Positions 8,999 to 17,898 of a stretch of DNA of 64,000 bases are shown one piece after another. Source of the DNA: Acidobacteriota bacterium (lineage in GTDB: Bacteria; Acidobacteriota; Terriglobia; Acidiferrales; UBA7541). The notes under the pieces were generated by a model, which worked only from the letters and a program-made list of their open reading frames with translations, searched no databases and had not been told where the DNA came from. How positions within the stretch are numbered: position 1 is the first letter of the stretch; each line of letters starts with the position of its first letter. A program made the position numbers and the translations under genes. The stretch covers positions 62,001 to 126,000 of the forward strand of contig JABCZK010000008.1 of NCBI GenBank assembly GCA_013289695.1, given 5' to 3'.

Positions 8999-9364
8999 CG
9001 AGTACTCCCTTTGTGGTTGCGCTCTGCAAATAAACCGAAGCGGATCGGAAATGCGAGTCCTGTTGTCCTTGCCCCAATCGTGCGAGGCTGAGTCGCATCG
9101 GCTCATTCGCAGGACATTCATAATTATGCCTGAACGGTCAGAAAAGCCTCGCAAACAATCGCGGATTGCTTAGGGTAATTTTCGCATTCCCGGCGGAGCG
9201 TATCGGAAAGGGCAGTTGAGTGCAGCATGAGCACGTCGCCGAAAGTATTTTCAAATGAGGCCGCACCGTTCTTCTTACGAAACAACTCGCCCGCCGTAGT
9301 ACCAACGTACTAGCGCCAGCACGGTAACTATACGGTAAAAGTAAGCAGGAGTCTGGAGGGGACA
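8999..9364. other. Divergent intergenic region upstream of the TPR gene
   Basis: No gene is apparent in these 366 bases, which separate two divergently transcribed genes. Two small structures lie near the TPR gene: the inverted repeat AGTAC-caac-GTACT (9298-9311) and the direct repeat ACGGTA at 9321-9326 and 9332-9337. Either could be an operator, but no promoter hexamer pair with proper spacing is clear. Confidence 0.4.
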
Positions 9365-11806
9365 ATGAGCAGAATTTCCGCGTGTTTGCTTTTCCTGGTG
9401 CTCGGTTGTGCTTCCTTTGGTGTGGGCGCGCAAGAAACGCACGAGCCACTCAGACAAACTCGGCTGCTGGCGCTGGTGGCGGGCGCGGCGCTGCCTGAAA
9501 ATATCGTTGCGGCCATCCACGATCGCGGGGTGAGCTTCGCAAGCGATGCTGATTTCCGCGCGCAACTGGAAGCGGTCGGCGCGGATTCGCGTATTTTGGT
9601 GGCTCTGGATTCCGCAAAGGTATTCGCGCCGGAAGGAGCAAAGCAGGCTCCGAATAAAGAAGAGTTGGAACACATCGTCAACGCCGCGAAGCTGATCCAG
9701 ACCAAGAAATTCCCAGAGGGCACCGCCGAATTAACAGCGGTGCTGAGGGCCAGTTTTGAAAGTCCCGAAAGCGGATTTGTGATGGGCCAAATGCTGCGCC
9801 TACAGGAGCGCTGGCCGGAGGCGGTGGCCGTATACAAGGAAGTCCTGCGCCAAGATCCGAACTTTCCAGAAGCGCATACCAAGCTAAGTTTCATTTGGCA
9901 CCGACTGGACGAGCAAGAAGAGGCCCTGCGCGAAGCGAAGGCGGCGCTGGCGGCGACTCCTGACAACGCGGAGGCGCACAAGAACGCGGGGCTGGCGCTG
10001 GCGGCGATGCGCAAATTCGACGCGGCCAACGCGGAATACGAAGCGGCGTTGCGCCTGAAACCCGATTACGAGCCGGTGCGCGTGGACCTGGCATTAATGT
10101 ATTCGCTGGAAGGCGACGTGAACGGCGCGATCGCGCAATACAAGAAGGCCATCGCGCTGGACCCGAATGACGTCGACGCACATTACAACCTGGGTGTGGA
10201 ATTCGTAACCAAGGGCGACGTCGATTCCGGCATTCGGGAATATCGCGAAGTGAAGCGGCTGGATCCGAAGCGTTACGATGGGCGGCATAACCTTGCGGCG
10301 ACGCTGTTGAATCACAACTTCAACGCCGAGGCGGTGCTGGAATTTCGGGAACTCGAGAAGGATTTTCCGGACGTGATGATTTGCCATCACTGTTTGGGGA
10401 TAGCCTTGCACCGAACGTGGGACCTGGAGGGAGCGGAAAAGGAATTTCTGCTGGCGAGCAAGCTAGACCCCGCCGATCCGCTGCCGCACACAGGTCTGGG
10501 CGCGCTACGCGAAACGCAGAAAAAGTACGATGAAGCGCTCCAGGAATATCGGCTGGCGGCAAAGTTGGACCATAACTCCGTCGATGCGCACGTGGGAGCC
10601 GGGCGGGCGCTGATGGCCAAGAAGGACTACGCGCATGCGATCGACGAGCTGAAACAAGCCGAGGATCTGAGGCCGAGCGACGCGTTCGTGCACGAATACT
10701 ACGCGCAGGCCTTGCTGGCGGCGGGGGACAACGCCGCGGCAGCGAGCGAGTTCCAGCAGGCCATCGCGCTTTCACCGGGACAGGTTCCCGTGATGATTGA
10801 ATTGGCGGACGCTCTGGAGAAAAAAGGAGACTGGGCGGAGTCGCTGGAGGAATATCATAAAGCCGCGTTGCTGGATTCGAGCGCCGACTACCGCACGAAA
10901 ATAACGCGGATGGATGCCGCCGATCCTCAAGTGGAGTACAAGAAAGCGCAGGAGCGATTGCAGCTGCACATCGCCGCGTTGAAATCCTCGGGAAAATCTT
11001 CAGACGCCGCGGCACTAGAGGCACGCGCCCACAACCTGCAAGCGGCGCCGAGGCTATCGGAGAAGATTGATGCGGCCATGCAGGCGGGCGAACAAGCCAA
11101 TCGGGTGCGACATTTTGACGAGGCGCTGAAGCATTTCCAGGACGCGGTGGAGCTGGCCGAGAAGGTGCAGCCGCACGACCCGCGCCTGGTGACTGCGCTG
11201 GACCATGTGGGGAATGAATATCTGGGACAAGATCCAGCCGCGGCGGAAGCTGCTTATGAGCGCGAACTGAAAGTGAGCGAGGAAATATTTGGCGCGCATT
11301 CGGCAAACACAGCCATGCCCCTGCAGTCGCTGGGCCGCAATGCGCTGATGCAGCACGATTACGCCGCAGCGGAGAAATTCTATTTTCGCGAAGTAGATGT
11401 GAACGAGAAGGTTTATGGAGAGGGCAGCGATCGCGTGGCGGCCAGCCTGCTAGACGCAGCGAGCGTTTACATGGCGCAAAAAGATTATGCCAAGGCCGAA
11501 CCCTACATTCTGCGCTCGGTGCATATTGACGAATCCTTGTACGGTCACGATGGCATTAACATGTTGATGCCTTTGAGCAACGCCTGCAATCTTTACGACA
11601 AGTGGGGCAAGCCCGACAAACTGGAGCCATATACCCGGCAGCTGATAGCCGTGGCGGAAAAGCAGTTTGGACCGAACAGCCCGCAACTCGCGCCGGTCTT
11701 GAGCAGTGAAGCGCGTACGCTGCGAACTTTGGGACGCGCGAAAGAGGCGGCGGACATGGAGAATCGATTGGCGTCTATCCGCTCGGCCACGATGAGTACG
11801 CCCTGA
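9365..11806 (+). CDS. Secreted TPR-repeat protein
   Basis: This 813-residue protein has a signal peptide (MSRISACLLFLVLGCASFGVGAQ) and a short N-terminal region, then an almost continuous array of tetratricopeptide repeats from about residue 95. Typical units include WPEAVAVYKEVLRQDPNFPEAH and NGAIAQYKKAIALDPNDVDAHYNLG. The last third (from about residue 570) has longer helices of the kinesin-light-chain-type TPR (EIFGAHSANTAMPLQSLGRNAL). TPR superhelices bind partner proteins or peptides, here probably in the periplasm. The ATG follows GGAGGGGACA. It is monocistronic and convergent with the FUSC gene 14 bp away. No partner can be named. Confidence 0.9.
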   Translation: MSRISACLLFLVLGCASFGVGAQETHEPLRQTRLLALVAGAALPENIVAAIHDRGVSFASDADFRAQLEAVGADSRILVALDSAKVFAPEGAKQAPNKEELEHIVNAAKLIQTKKFPEGTAELTAVLRASFESPESGFVMGQMLRLQERWPEAVAVYKEVLRQDPNFPEAHTKLSFIWHRLDEQEEALREAKAALAATPDNAEAHKNAGLALAAMRKFDAANAEYEAALRLKPDYEPVRVDLALMYSLEGDVNGAIAQYKKAIALDPNDVDAHYNLGVEFVTKGDVDSGIREYREVKRLDPKRYDGRHNLAATLLNHNFNAEAVLEFRELEKDFPDVMICHHCLGIALHRTWDLEGAEKEFLLASKLDPADPLPHTGLGALRETQKKYDEALQEYRLAAKLDHNSVDAHVGAGRALMAKKDYAHAIDELKQAEDLRPSDAFVHEYYAQALLAAGDNAAAASEFQQAIALSPGQVPVMIELADALEKKGDWAESLEEYHKAALLDSSADYRTKITRMDAADPQVEYKKAQERLQLHIAALKSSGKSSDAAALEARAHNLQAAPRLSEKIDAAMQAGEQANRVRHFDEALKHFQDAVELAEKVQPHDPRLVTALDHVGNEYLGQDPAAAEAAYERELKVSEEIFGAHSANTAMPLQSLGRNALMQHDYAAAEKFYFREVDVNEKVYGEGSDRVAASLLDAASVYMAQKDYAKAEPYILRSVHIDESLYGHDGINMLMPLSNACNLYDKWGKPDKLEPYTRQLIAVAEKQFGPNSPQLAPVLSSEARTLRTLGRAKEAADMENRLASIRSATMSTP

Positions 11807-11820
11807 CCTATCCCAGTTCC

Positions 11821-12915
11821 CTATCTAGCGGCGGTGTGGGCGGTGCCGCTGGCGACCAGTTCTCGCGCGGTGATTTGCGCGGCGGCGAGTTCACGGGCGA
11901 GGGTTTGCAACGCGAAGTAGATCGTGTGCTGGCGCAGAACGCCTTCCAGTGTTGGCGTGCCCGGCGTGGCGTTAACAGTGGGCGCGCTGGATCCGACGGA
12001 GATGCGCGCTGCGTTTGCTCTCGCGTCCAGCGCCTGGATCGCGGCGGCGAAATCGTATTCGGGCGTCCAGAATTTTCCGGTCAAGATTCCTTCCGCGATT
12101 CGCTGCAGGGCTTCGGAAATTCCAGCGCATAGCTCGCTGAATTCCGGTTCCCACTGCAGGTCAATTCCTCCACAAAAAGCTCCGTCGCACGCGACGTCGA
12201 GAGTCTCCACCGCTTGAGACATGCGCTCTTCGTGCTGAAGCAATCTTACGAGAGTTATGCGGCCTGCGGACCAGCGCGCCGGTTCATAGCGGCCGTGCGC
12301 GTGGAAGTCCGTGTTTTGACGGGCCAGTGCTGCGAGGTTCGCGCGCAACCCTTCGACGTCTGCCACATTCTCGCCGCGAAACCGCAGCAGCAGCGCCGAG
12401 AGGAAGGTGTCGAGCTGCAAGAATTTTTCGGCGAGCGCATGCCGGAGACTTTCCAGTGCCGTGGAAGGCAAGACGAACTCGGCCACCGCCAGCGCGATGA
12501 GAATTCCGAAAGAAACTTCCAGGAAACGGTTGAGCGCGGGTACCCACGGCCGCCCGGTGTTCGGGACAAGCATGATGATCGCGATGGTGACGGCCGCGAG
12601 GCGTATTCCGTCCTCCAGGTGCAAAATCGTGCACAGAACGATTGTGACAAACACGGCGACGCCGAAGACCAAGAGTTTTTGTCCCGGGACTGCCATAAAC
12701 GGAATGGAGACGGCGGCGCCCACGGCCGTGGCGGCGAAGCGAATCCAGGATTGCTTTACGGCAGCGCCGAGATTTATCTGCATCACGATCATGGCGCTGA
12801 TCGCGGCCCAATAGGGCTGGGGCATGCGCAAGAGCGAGGCAAAATACATGCCGAGGCAGCCGGCGAGAGCCGTCTTGATCGCGAGGCGAAAATTTGCGGA
12901 CGAAGGATTTAGCAT
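11821..12915 (-). CDS. FUSC / aromatic-acid-exporter-family membrane protein
   Basis: This 364-residue protein has about six closely packed transmembrane helices in its first 150 residues. These include KTALAGCLGMYFASLLRMPQPYWAAISAMIVMQ, with the characteristic MPQPYWA(A/V)ISA motif, and an arginine-containing loop of the type IRFAATAVGA. A helical cytoplasmic domain follows. FUSC and AaeB relatives export fusaric acid or hydroxy-aromatic acids, often with a separate adaptor; none is adjacent. This one has a single membrane module, whereas AaeB has two, so it may act as a dimer. The start is the only in-frame ATG near the N-terminal amphipathic segment. Confidence 0.8.
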   Translation of the reverse strand: MLNPSSANFRLAIKTALAGCLGMYFASLLRMPQPYWAAISAMIVMQINLGAAVKQSWIRFAATAVGAAVSIPFMAVPGQKLLVFGVAVFVTIVLCTILHLEDGIRLAAVTIAIIMLVPNTGRPWVPALNRFLEVSFGILIALAVAEFVLPSTALESLRHALAEKFLQLDTFLSALLLRFRGENVADVEGLRANLAALARQNTDFHAHGRYEPARWSAGRITLVRLLQHEERMSQAVETLDVACDGAFCGGIDLQWEPEFSELCAGISEALQRIAEGILTGKFWTPEYDFAAAIQALDARANAARISVGSSAPTVNATPGTPTLEGVLRQHTIYFALQTLARELAAAQITARELVASGTAHTAAR

Positions 12916-13199
12916 ATTCGGCTTCCAGGCGCGCTGGGATTATGGCCCGAGATTGAGTTGCGGAGGTAGCGGTACGTGTTGAACTCCAGGATGGGGCAGA
13001 GGGCAGGATGCAACACCAAATGCGCCATACAGATAGGAGAAGGGCGGAGATGTGCAAAGTGTTGCATATTGAGAAAAATGGCCCGCAAATGAGTAGGCAG
13101 AGGTATTGAACGTAAAGGGTTTACTGTAGGCGAAAATCCGGGATAGTGGACTTAGACGTGCTAGTATATCCGCGGTTGTAAATTCGTGGAGGTGCGCGG

Positions 13200-13772
13200 G
13201 TGAAATTCATACGGGCTTTGGGATTGGTTTTGCTGATGTGCTGTGCTGCCGGAATCGCCAAGGCAGACGGCGACCCTGTGTTGACCACCAATAAGTTTCC
13301 CGATCCGAGTTGCTCGCCCGCACCTGTTGGCGATACGTGTTTTAGTACAAACACCCAAGCCGATCCGGTCTTTTTTGTCGGGGAGGCAAGCACAGTGACC
13401 CCCCCAGAGAATTTCCTCTGGGACGGCCCAGGGGATCTGACTTCTTTGTTCGTGGAATTCACGTTTATCCCTGGTGAGATTTACACCTGCGCGTCGAACA
13501 TATACGCAACGTGTGGGACCGTTGCCCCCTCTGTTAATCCGCTCACTGATTTAGAATTCGAGTTTACAGGCGGGGATATGAACCATGTGGGATTCATAGC
13601 ACCGTGCACTGTCACGGACGGGGTACAAGACTGCCAGGGCTTCACCGCATCGTTTGTTCCTGAGCCAGATTCTGGTCTCCTCCTATTCGCAGGGCTAATT
13701 TCTCTTGTTGCTCTCGGGAGGAAACGGCTTACGAAGCAGATTACCGGTGCACAGCGGGTGCTTTCCGCATAA
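13200..13772 (+). CDS. PEP-CTERM sorting-domain protein (exosortase substrate)
   Basis: This 190-residue protein has a signal peptide (MKFIRALGLVLLMCCAAGIAKA). The mature region holds six cysteines (38, 47, 97, 105, 136, 145) that could pair as disulfides. A C-terminal sorting tail follows: the VPEP motif (153-156), a hydrophobic helix (about 159-172) and the basic cluster RKR (174-176). Exosortase normally cuts at PEP and anchors or releases such proteins at the envelope, often with exopolysaccharide. The GTG start is preceded by GGAGGT. Fourteen more residues follow the basic cluster, longer than most PEP-CTERM tails. No exosortase gene is in the window. A strong terminator follows. Confidence 0.88.
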   Translation: MKFIRALGLVLLMCCAAGIAKADGDPVLTTNKFPDPSCSPAPVGDTCFSTNTQADPVFFVGEASTVTPPENFLWDGPGDLTSLFVEFTFIPGEIYTCASNIYATCGTVAPSVNPLTDLEFEFTGGDMNHVGFIAPCTVTDGVQDCQGFTASFVPEPDSGLLLFAGLISLVALGRKRLTKQITGAQRVLSA

Positions 13773-13812
13773 CGCCGGCCACCCATTCCAAGTGGATGCT
13801 AGGTTCGTTTCG

Positions 13813-13842
13813 AGGCGCTACGGCGATACGTAGCGCCTTTTT
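13813..13842 (+). terminator. Rho-independent terminator of the PEP-CTERM gene
   Basis: A perfect 10-bp stem, AGGCGCTACG (13813-13822) with CGTAGCGCCT (13829-13838), encloses the 6-base loop GCGATA and runs into five T residues. It lies 40 bp past the stop codon at 13772. Confidence 0.9.
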
Positions 13843-14031
13843 CATTGGAGCCTGTGAGGATAGCCAGTTCCTGGTATTACTCGGAGAACAGGCACTCCCG
13901 GAAAATGTCTCGAAGTCGAAACCGTCTCGCGCGGACCTGGCGACGCAGCAATTCCCTGATTGTCCTGCCGATAATCTAGCTCCCGGGCAGTCACTCCATA
14001 AATTCAGACGGTCTATCTCGCGCAGTGGTCT

Positions 14032-16788
14032 CTATGGCTTCTTCGCGGAATACTTCTTGATGATCGCGGAGAACTGAGGATCCTTCCGAAGGCTATCGAG
14101 TTCCGGATCCCCCTCAGCGAACGCCGCCGGGTAGTGCTTCTCCAGAGCCTCTTGCAGGGATTTCAGCGCTTCAGGCGTGAGGCCGGACAATGCCTTGATT
14201 TCCGTATCGTCGTAAATATAGTCAACATTGGTGGGATCCGCGGCGCGCGCTCGCTTAATGAACTCTTGCGCCTGAGCCGCGTTGCCCATCTTCGCATAGC
14301 AGAGCGCCACCTGCGCCATGATTGCTGCGTTATTGGGATTTGTTTGCAGTTCCTTAAATCCCAGGGAAATGGCCTGTTGGTAGGTGTTGCGTCCCTTTTC
14401 CTGCTGGCCCGCATAACGATACGCATCGCCGAGGTTCACCATCATTAGCGTGTCATTGGGGCTCAGCGCCACCGCTTTCTCGAACATTTCTACCGCGTTC
14501 GAATACTGTTTCAGAAAGAAGTACGCTGTACCAAGATTTGAATAGGTCGAAAAATACGGCTCGATCTGTAGAGCCTTCTGAAAATAAGGGACGCTCTCCT
14601 GATACTTCCCCTCTGTTGAATAAACGACGCCCATATTCTCGTAACCCGCATCAATGTCCGGCTCCAAAACTGTGACCTGTTTGAATGCTTCCAGAGCCTT
14701 CGGGTAATCTGCGGTTTGGAGGTAGGCGTCGCCCAGAAGGTTTTGATTTTGCCAAAAATAGGGATTCAGCTCGACAGCCTTCTGAAACGCCTCAATGCCT
14801 TGTTTAGCCTGCCCGCTGTCCATATAAACAGTCCCGAGTCTTCGGTACGCCTCGTCCGAACTCGGCGCAAGCGCGATGGCGCGTCTCAACTCCGCTGTCG
14901 CTTCGGAATACTTGCCTGTGGCGCGATAGACGCTCCCCAGTGTGGAGTGAACTTCGGGTAGATTGTCGTTGAGCTGTTGCGCCTGCTGCGCCGCGGAAAG
15001 TGCTTTCTGAGTCCAAAAGCTGTCCTTCTTAAGGTCGTACATCCTGAGACTCGCGTCCGCAATTCCGGTGTACGCCAACGCGAATCTCGGATCTTGCTTC
15101 AGGGCTTGATTGAAGTAGTCGAGCGCCGCTTCGACGTTCTTGCTTTCGTGAGCGCGGATGGAACTGCGGCCGCGCAAATAGAAATCGTAGGCGCCGACGT
15201 TATCCGTGGGCCGAGCCTCTGCTTTGGCGGTTTCTTCCGTCGTAGGCGTAACGTCCATCGCGGAAACTACTTGACCGTAGATCTGGTCTTCGAGCGTGAA
15301 CAGGTCCGCTGGAACGCCGTCGAATTGCTGGCTCCAAACGCGCTTGCTGTTCGCCACGTCTTCCAAATTCAGGATGATGCGTATTTTGTCCCCATTGCCC
15401 TGCACCATGCCCTGCACGAGCATGTTCGCGCCCAGACTGCGCGCGATTTTCTGCAGAGATTGCTTGGGATCGGCCTTGGCAGCGGCGTCGGAAGAGGTGA
15501 CGTGCACGCCTTTCAATTGAAAAAGTTTCGCAGCAAGGGCTTCCTGGATGCCTTGGGCCAGGTAGCCGAGTTGGGATTGGTCGCCGAGAACTTGCAGCGG
15601 CAGAATGGCGACGTAGCGACCGCTGGAAAGCGGCGGAATACCTGATGTCGCGGTACCGGGCTGTTCCACCTTAAATCCGGGGATCAGGTGGCGCACGGGG
15701 GGTATCGCGAGCGCGAGCAGAAGCAGCGCCATAACTCCGGCCACGATCCATACCCAACGATGGCTGGCGAACTCCGGAAACTGGATGATAACGCTTTGCG
15801 AGCCTGAGCCGATGCGCGACATGCCCACGCGCGAGATGCCGCTGCCGGATGCTCCGCCCTGCAGATCGGCCAGAATTTCGTAGGCATTCTGGTAACGATC
15901 GTTCGGATCCCGTTCCAGGCAGCGCATGATAATTTTCACGAGCCAGTTCGGAAGATCGGGCCGCAAGAGTTTTGGGCTCTTGGGCTTTTCCTGAATGCGC
16001 TGGTACATCACTTTCAGGGTGGATTCGCCTGTGAATGGAACGTCGCCGATCACCATTTCGTACAAGATCAGGCCGAAAGCGTACAGGTCCGCGCGACCGT
16101 CCGCGGGCTTGCCTTCCACCTGTTCTGGCGACATGTAACGCGGCGTGCCGAGAAAGGCGCCGGTGCGCGTCATGCCGATCGCGCCTTCTTCGAAGGATTT
16201 TGCCAGGCCGAAATCGCACACAAAAATCTGGTCGTTCTTATCGACCAGCAGGTTCTGCGGTTTCAGATCCCGATGGACGACGCCTTCGGCATGCGCCGCA
16301 GCCAGCGCCTCCGCGATCTGCTGAGCAAATTTTAGAATGCGTTCCAGCGGCATCTTGGGGTTGTCGCGGATGATGTGCTGCAGGTCCTGGCCTTCGACGA
16401 AGGCCATGGAAATGAAGCGCAGGCCGCCGACGTCGCCCATGTCGTGAATGCGCAGAATATTCTTGTGGGAAATCTTGCTGGCGAGGACGAGTTCCTGTTT
16501 GAAGCGTTTGAGGGCGTCGGATTCGCCGATGGCGCCTTCGCGCACCACTTTGATGGCTACGGTGCGGTCGAGGTCTTTGTCATAGGCCTTATAAACGCGG
16601 CCCATGCCGCCTTGCCCGAGAAGCGCCTCGATGCGGTAGCGCGGACCGAAATCGCTGCCCGGAGCGATGACGGTGGCGTCCACCATCTGGATCGTTTCGG
16701 ACTCGCCCAATGGCATGGGAGTCCCGCAACGTGAGCAGGATTCAGCGAAGTCCGGGTTCACCGTGCTGCAGTGCGGGCAATTAATCAC
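14032..16788 (-). CDS. Zinc-ribbon / Ser-Thr protein kinase / TPR membrane protein
   Basis: This 918-residue signalling protein has several modules. It opens with a zinc ribbon (Cys 4, 7, 18, 21). The PknB-type kinase domain spans about 51-310, with the glycine loop GQGGMG (58-63), Lys80, the HRDLKPQN loop (172-179) and DFG (192-194). One transmembrane helix (345-363) follows. Next comes a domain of about 110 residues starting GRYVAILPLQ that resembles TolB-like/FlgO-type domains, then 8-10 TPRs from about 535 to 880. It should phosphorylate Ser/Thr in the cytoplasm while the TPR part senses outside. All catalytic motifs are intact. Translation starts at GTG with a weak ribosome-binding site. 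No phosphatase is adjacent. Confidence 0.93.
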   Translation of the reverse strand: MINCPHCSTVNPDFAESCSRCGTPMPLGESETIQMVDATVIAPGSDFGPRYRIEALLGQGGMGRVYKAYDKDLDRTVAIKVVREGAIGESDALKRFKQELVLASKISHKNILRIHDMGDVGGLRFISMAFVEGQDLQHIIRDNPKMPLERILKFAQQIAEALAAAHAEGVVHRDLKPQNLLVDKNDQIFVCDFGLAKSFEEGAIGMTRTGAFLGTPRYMSPEQVEGKPADGRADLYAFGLILYEMVIGDVPFTGESTLKVMYQRIQEKPKSPKLLRPDLPNWLVKIIMRCLERDPNDRYQNAYEILADLQGGASGSGISRVGMSRIGSGSQSVIIQFPEFASHRWVWIVAGVMALLLLALAIPPVRHLIPGFKVEQPGTATSGIPPLSSGRYVAILPLQVLGDQSQLGYLAQGIQEALAAKLFQLKGVHVTSSDAAAKADPKQSLQKIARSLGANMLVQGMVQGNGDKIRIILNLEDVANSKRVWSQQFDGVPADLFTLEDQIYGQVVSAMDVTPTTEETAKAEARPTDNVGAYDFYLRGRSSIRAHESKNVEAALDYFNQALKQDPRFALAYTGIADASLRMYDLKKDSFWTQKALSAAQQAQQLNDNLPEVHSTLGSVYRATGKYSEATAELRRAIALAPSSDEAYRRLGTVYMDSGQAKQGIEAFQKAVELNPYFWQNQNLLGDAYLQTADYPKALEAFKQVTVLEPDIDAGYENMGVVYSTEGKYQESVPYFQKALQIEPYFSTYSNLGTAYFFLKQYSNAVEMFEKAVALSPNDTLMMVNLGDAYRYAGQQEKGRNTYQQAISLGFKELQTNPNNAAIMAQVALCYAKMGNAAQAQEFIKRARAADPTNVDYIYDDTEIKALSGLTPEALKSLQEALEKHYPAAFAEGDPELDSLRKDPQFSAIIKKYSAKKP

Positions 16789-16953
16789 GAAAAAGCCGCC
16801 AAGACGGCTCCAAACCGGGGACTACAATGGCGAATTATCGTGCATCCTTGCAAAGCCTGCAACTAGTATGTAACGCAAATGTGCGATATCGGTCTTCGTT
16901 CGCGGCCGCTGCCCGGTTAGACTGGTGGACCGGTTGCGAGCGCCAATAGCCCC

Positions 16954-17883
16954 ATGCTGGGAACGCCATTACACGTCTGGATAGTTTTCGCGGTCACAAC
17001 AGCCGCGGCCCTGGTGATCGATATGGGCGTGTTCCATCGTAAAAACCACACGATCGCCCTGCGGGAAGCATTGCTGGAGAGCGCGGCGTGGATTTCCGTG
17101 TCGCTGCTTTTCAACCTATGGCTCTATTATTCGCAGGGAACGCAGGTGGGCGTGGAATTTCTTACCGGTTATTTGGTTGAGAAATCCCTGAGCGTGGACA
17201 ATATTTTCGTGTTTCTGCTGATCTTTCAGTCGTTCCAGGTGCCGCGCGAATCGCAACACAAAGTTCTATTCCTGGGAGTGCTGGGGGCTCTCGTGATGCG
17301 CGCCGCTTTCGTACTGGCGGGAGTGGAATTGCTGCAATCGTTTCACGCGGTGTTGTACGTTTTTGGGGCGCTGCTGCTGCTGACGGGCTTGAAGATGTTG
17401 TTTCCAGGTAAGCGCGTGATGCGGCCGGAACGGAATCCGCTGGTGCTGATGGCGCGGCGCGTCATTCCGGTAACCGAGCAGTTCGAGGGCGAGCGCTTCT
17501 TCGTGAAGCAAGCCGGGAAATGGATCGCCACGCCGCTTTTTCTGGCGCTGGTGGCCGTCGAGGCCATGGACATTATATTCTCGGTGGACTCAGTTCCGGC
17601 GGTGCTGGCGATCACGCGCAACGCGTTCATTGTTTATTCTTCGAACGTGTTCGCGATTCTGGGTTTGCGCGCGCTGTATTTCGCACTGGCGGATCTGCTG
17701 CCGCGATTCCGCTTCTTGCATCAGGGGCTGGCGGGGATTCTGGTTTTCGTCGGTGCGAAGATAACGCTGAGCGAATGGCTGCCGGTTTCCGCGACGGTCT
17801 CTTTAGGGGTTATCGTGGGGGTCCTGGCGCTAACCGTGGCCGCGTCACTGCTGTTCCCTGCGGTGAGCGAAAAAACAAAATAA
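16954..17883 (+). CDS. TerC/Alx-family integral membrane protein
   Basis: This 309-residue protein has eight or nine transmembrane helices and the TerC signatures: ALVIDMGVFHRK near the N-terminus, EKSLSVDNIFVFLLIF (about 74-89), and AVEAMDIIFSVDSVPAVLAIT in the second half. The paired acidic residues inside membrane helices are thought to move metal ions; Alx/TerC relatives export Mn2+ or protect during exoenzyme metalation. The ATG is the only usable start, because an in-frame TAG lies 36 bases upstream; no strong ribosome-binding site precedes it. It converges on an aldehyde dehydrogenase gene 15 bp away. Confidence 0.93.
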   Translation: MLGTPLHVWIVFAVTTAAALVIDMGVFHRKNHTIALREALLESAAWISVSLLFNLWLYYSQGTQVGVEFLTGYLVEKSLSVDNIFVFLLIFQSFQVPRESQHKVLFLGVLGALVMRAAFVLAGVELLQSFHAVLYVFGALLLLTGLKMLFPGKRVMRPERNPLVLMARRVIPVTEQFEGERFFVKQAGKWIATPLFLALVAVEAMDIIFSVDSVPAVLAITRNAFIVYSSNVFAILGLRALYFALADLLPRFRFLHQGLAGILVFVGAKITLSEWLPVSATVSLGVIVGVLALTVAASLLFPAVSEKTK

Positions 17884-17898
17884 CGCGATCGGCGCGGG

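Noticed and set aside
16789-16953. Manganese (yybP-ykoY) riboswitch upstream of the TerC-like gene
   Set aside because: Such riboswitches often precede TerC/Alx genes, but I could not find the conserved paired elements in the 165 bases before this one.
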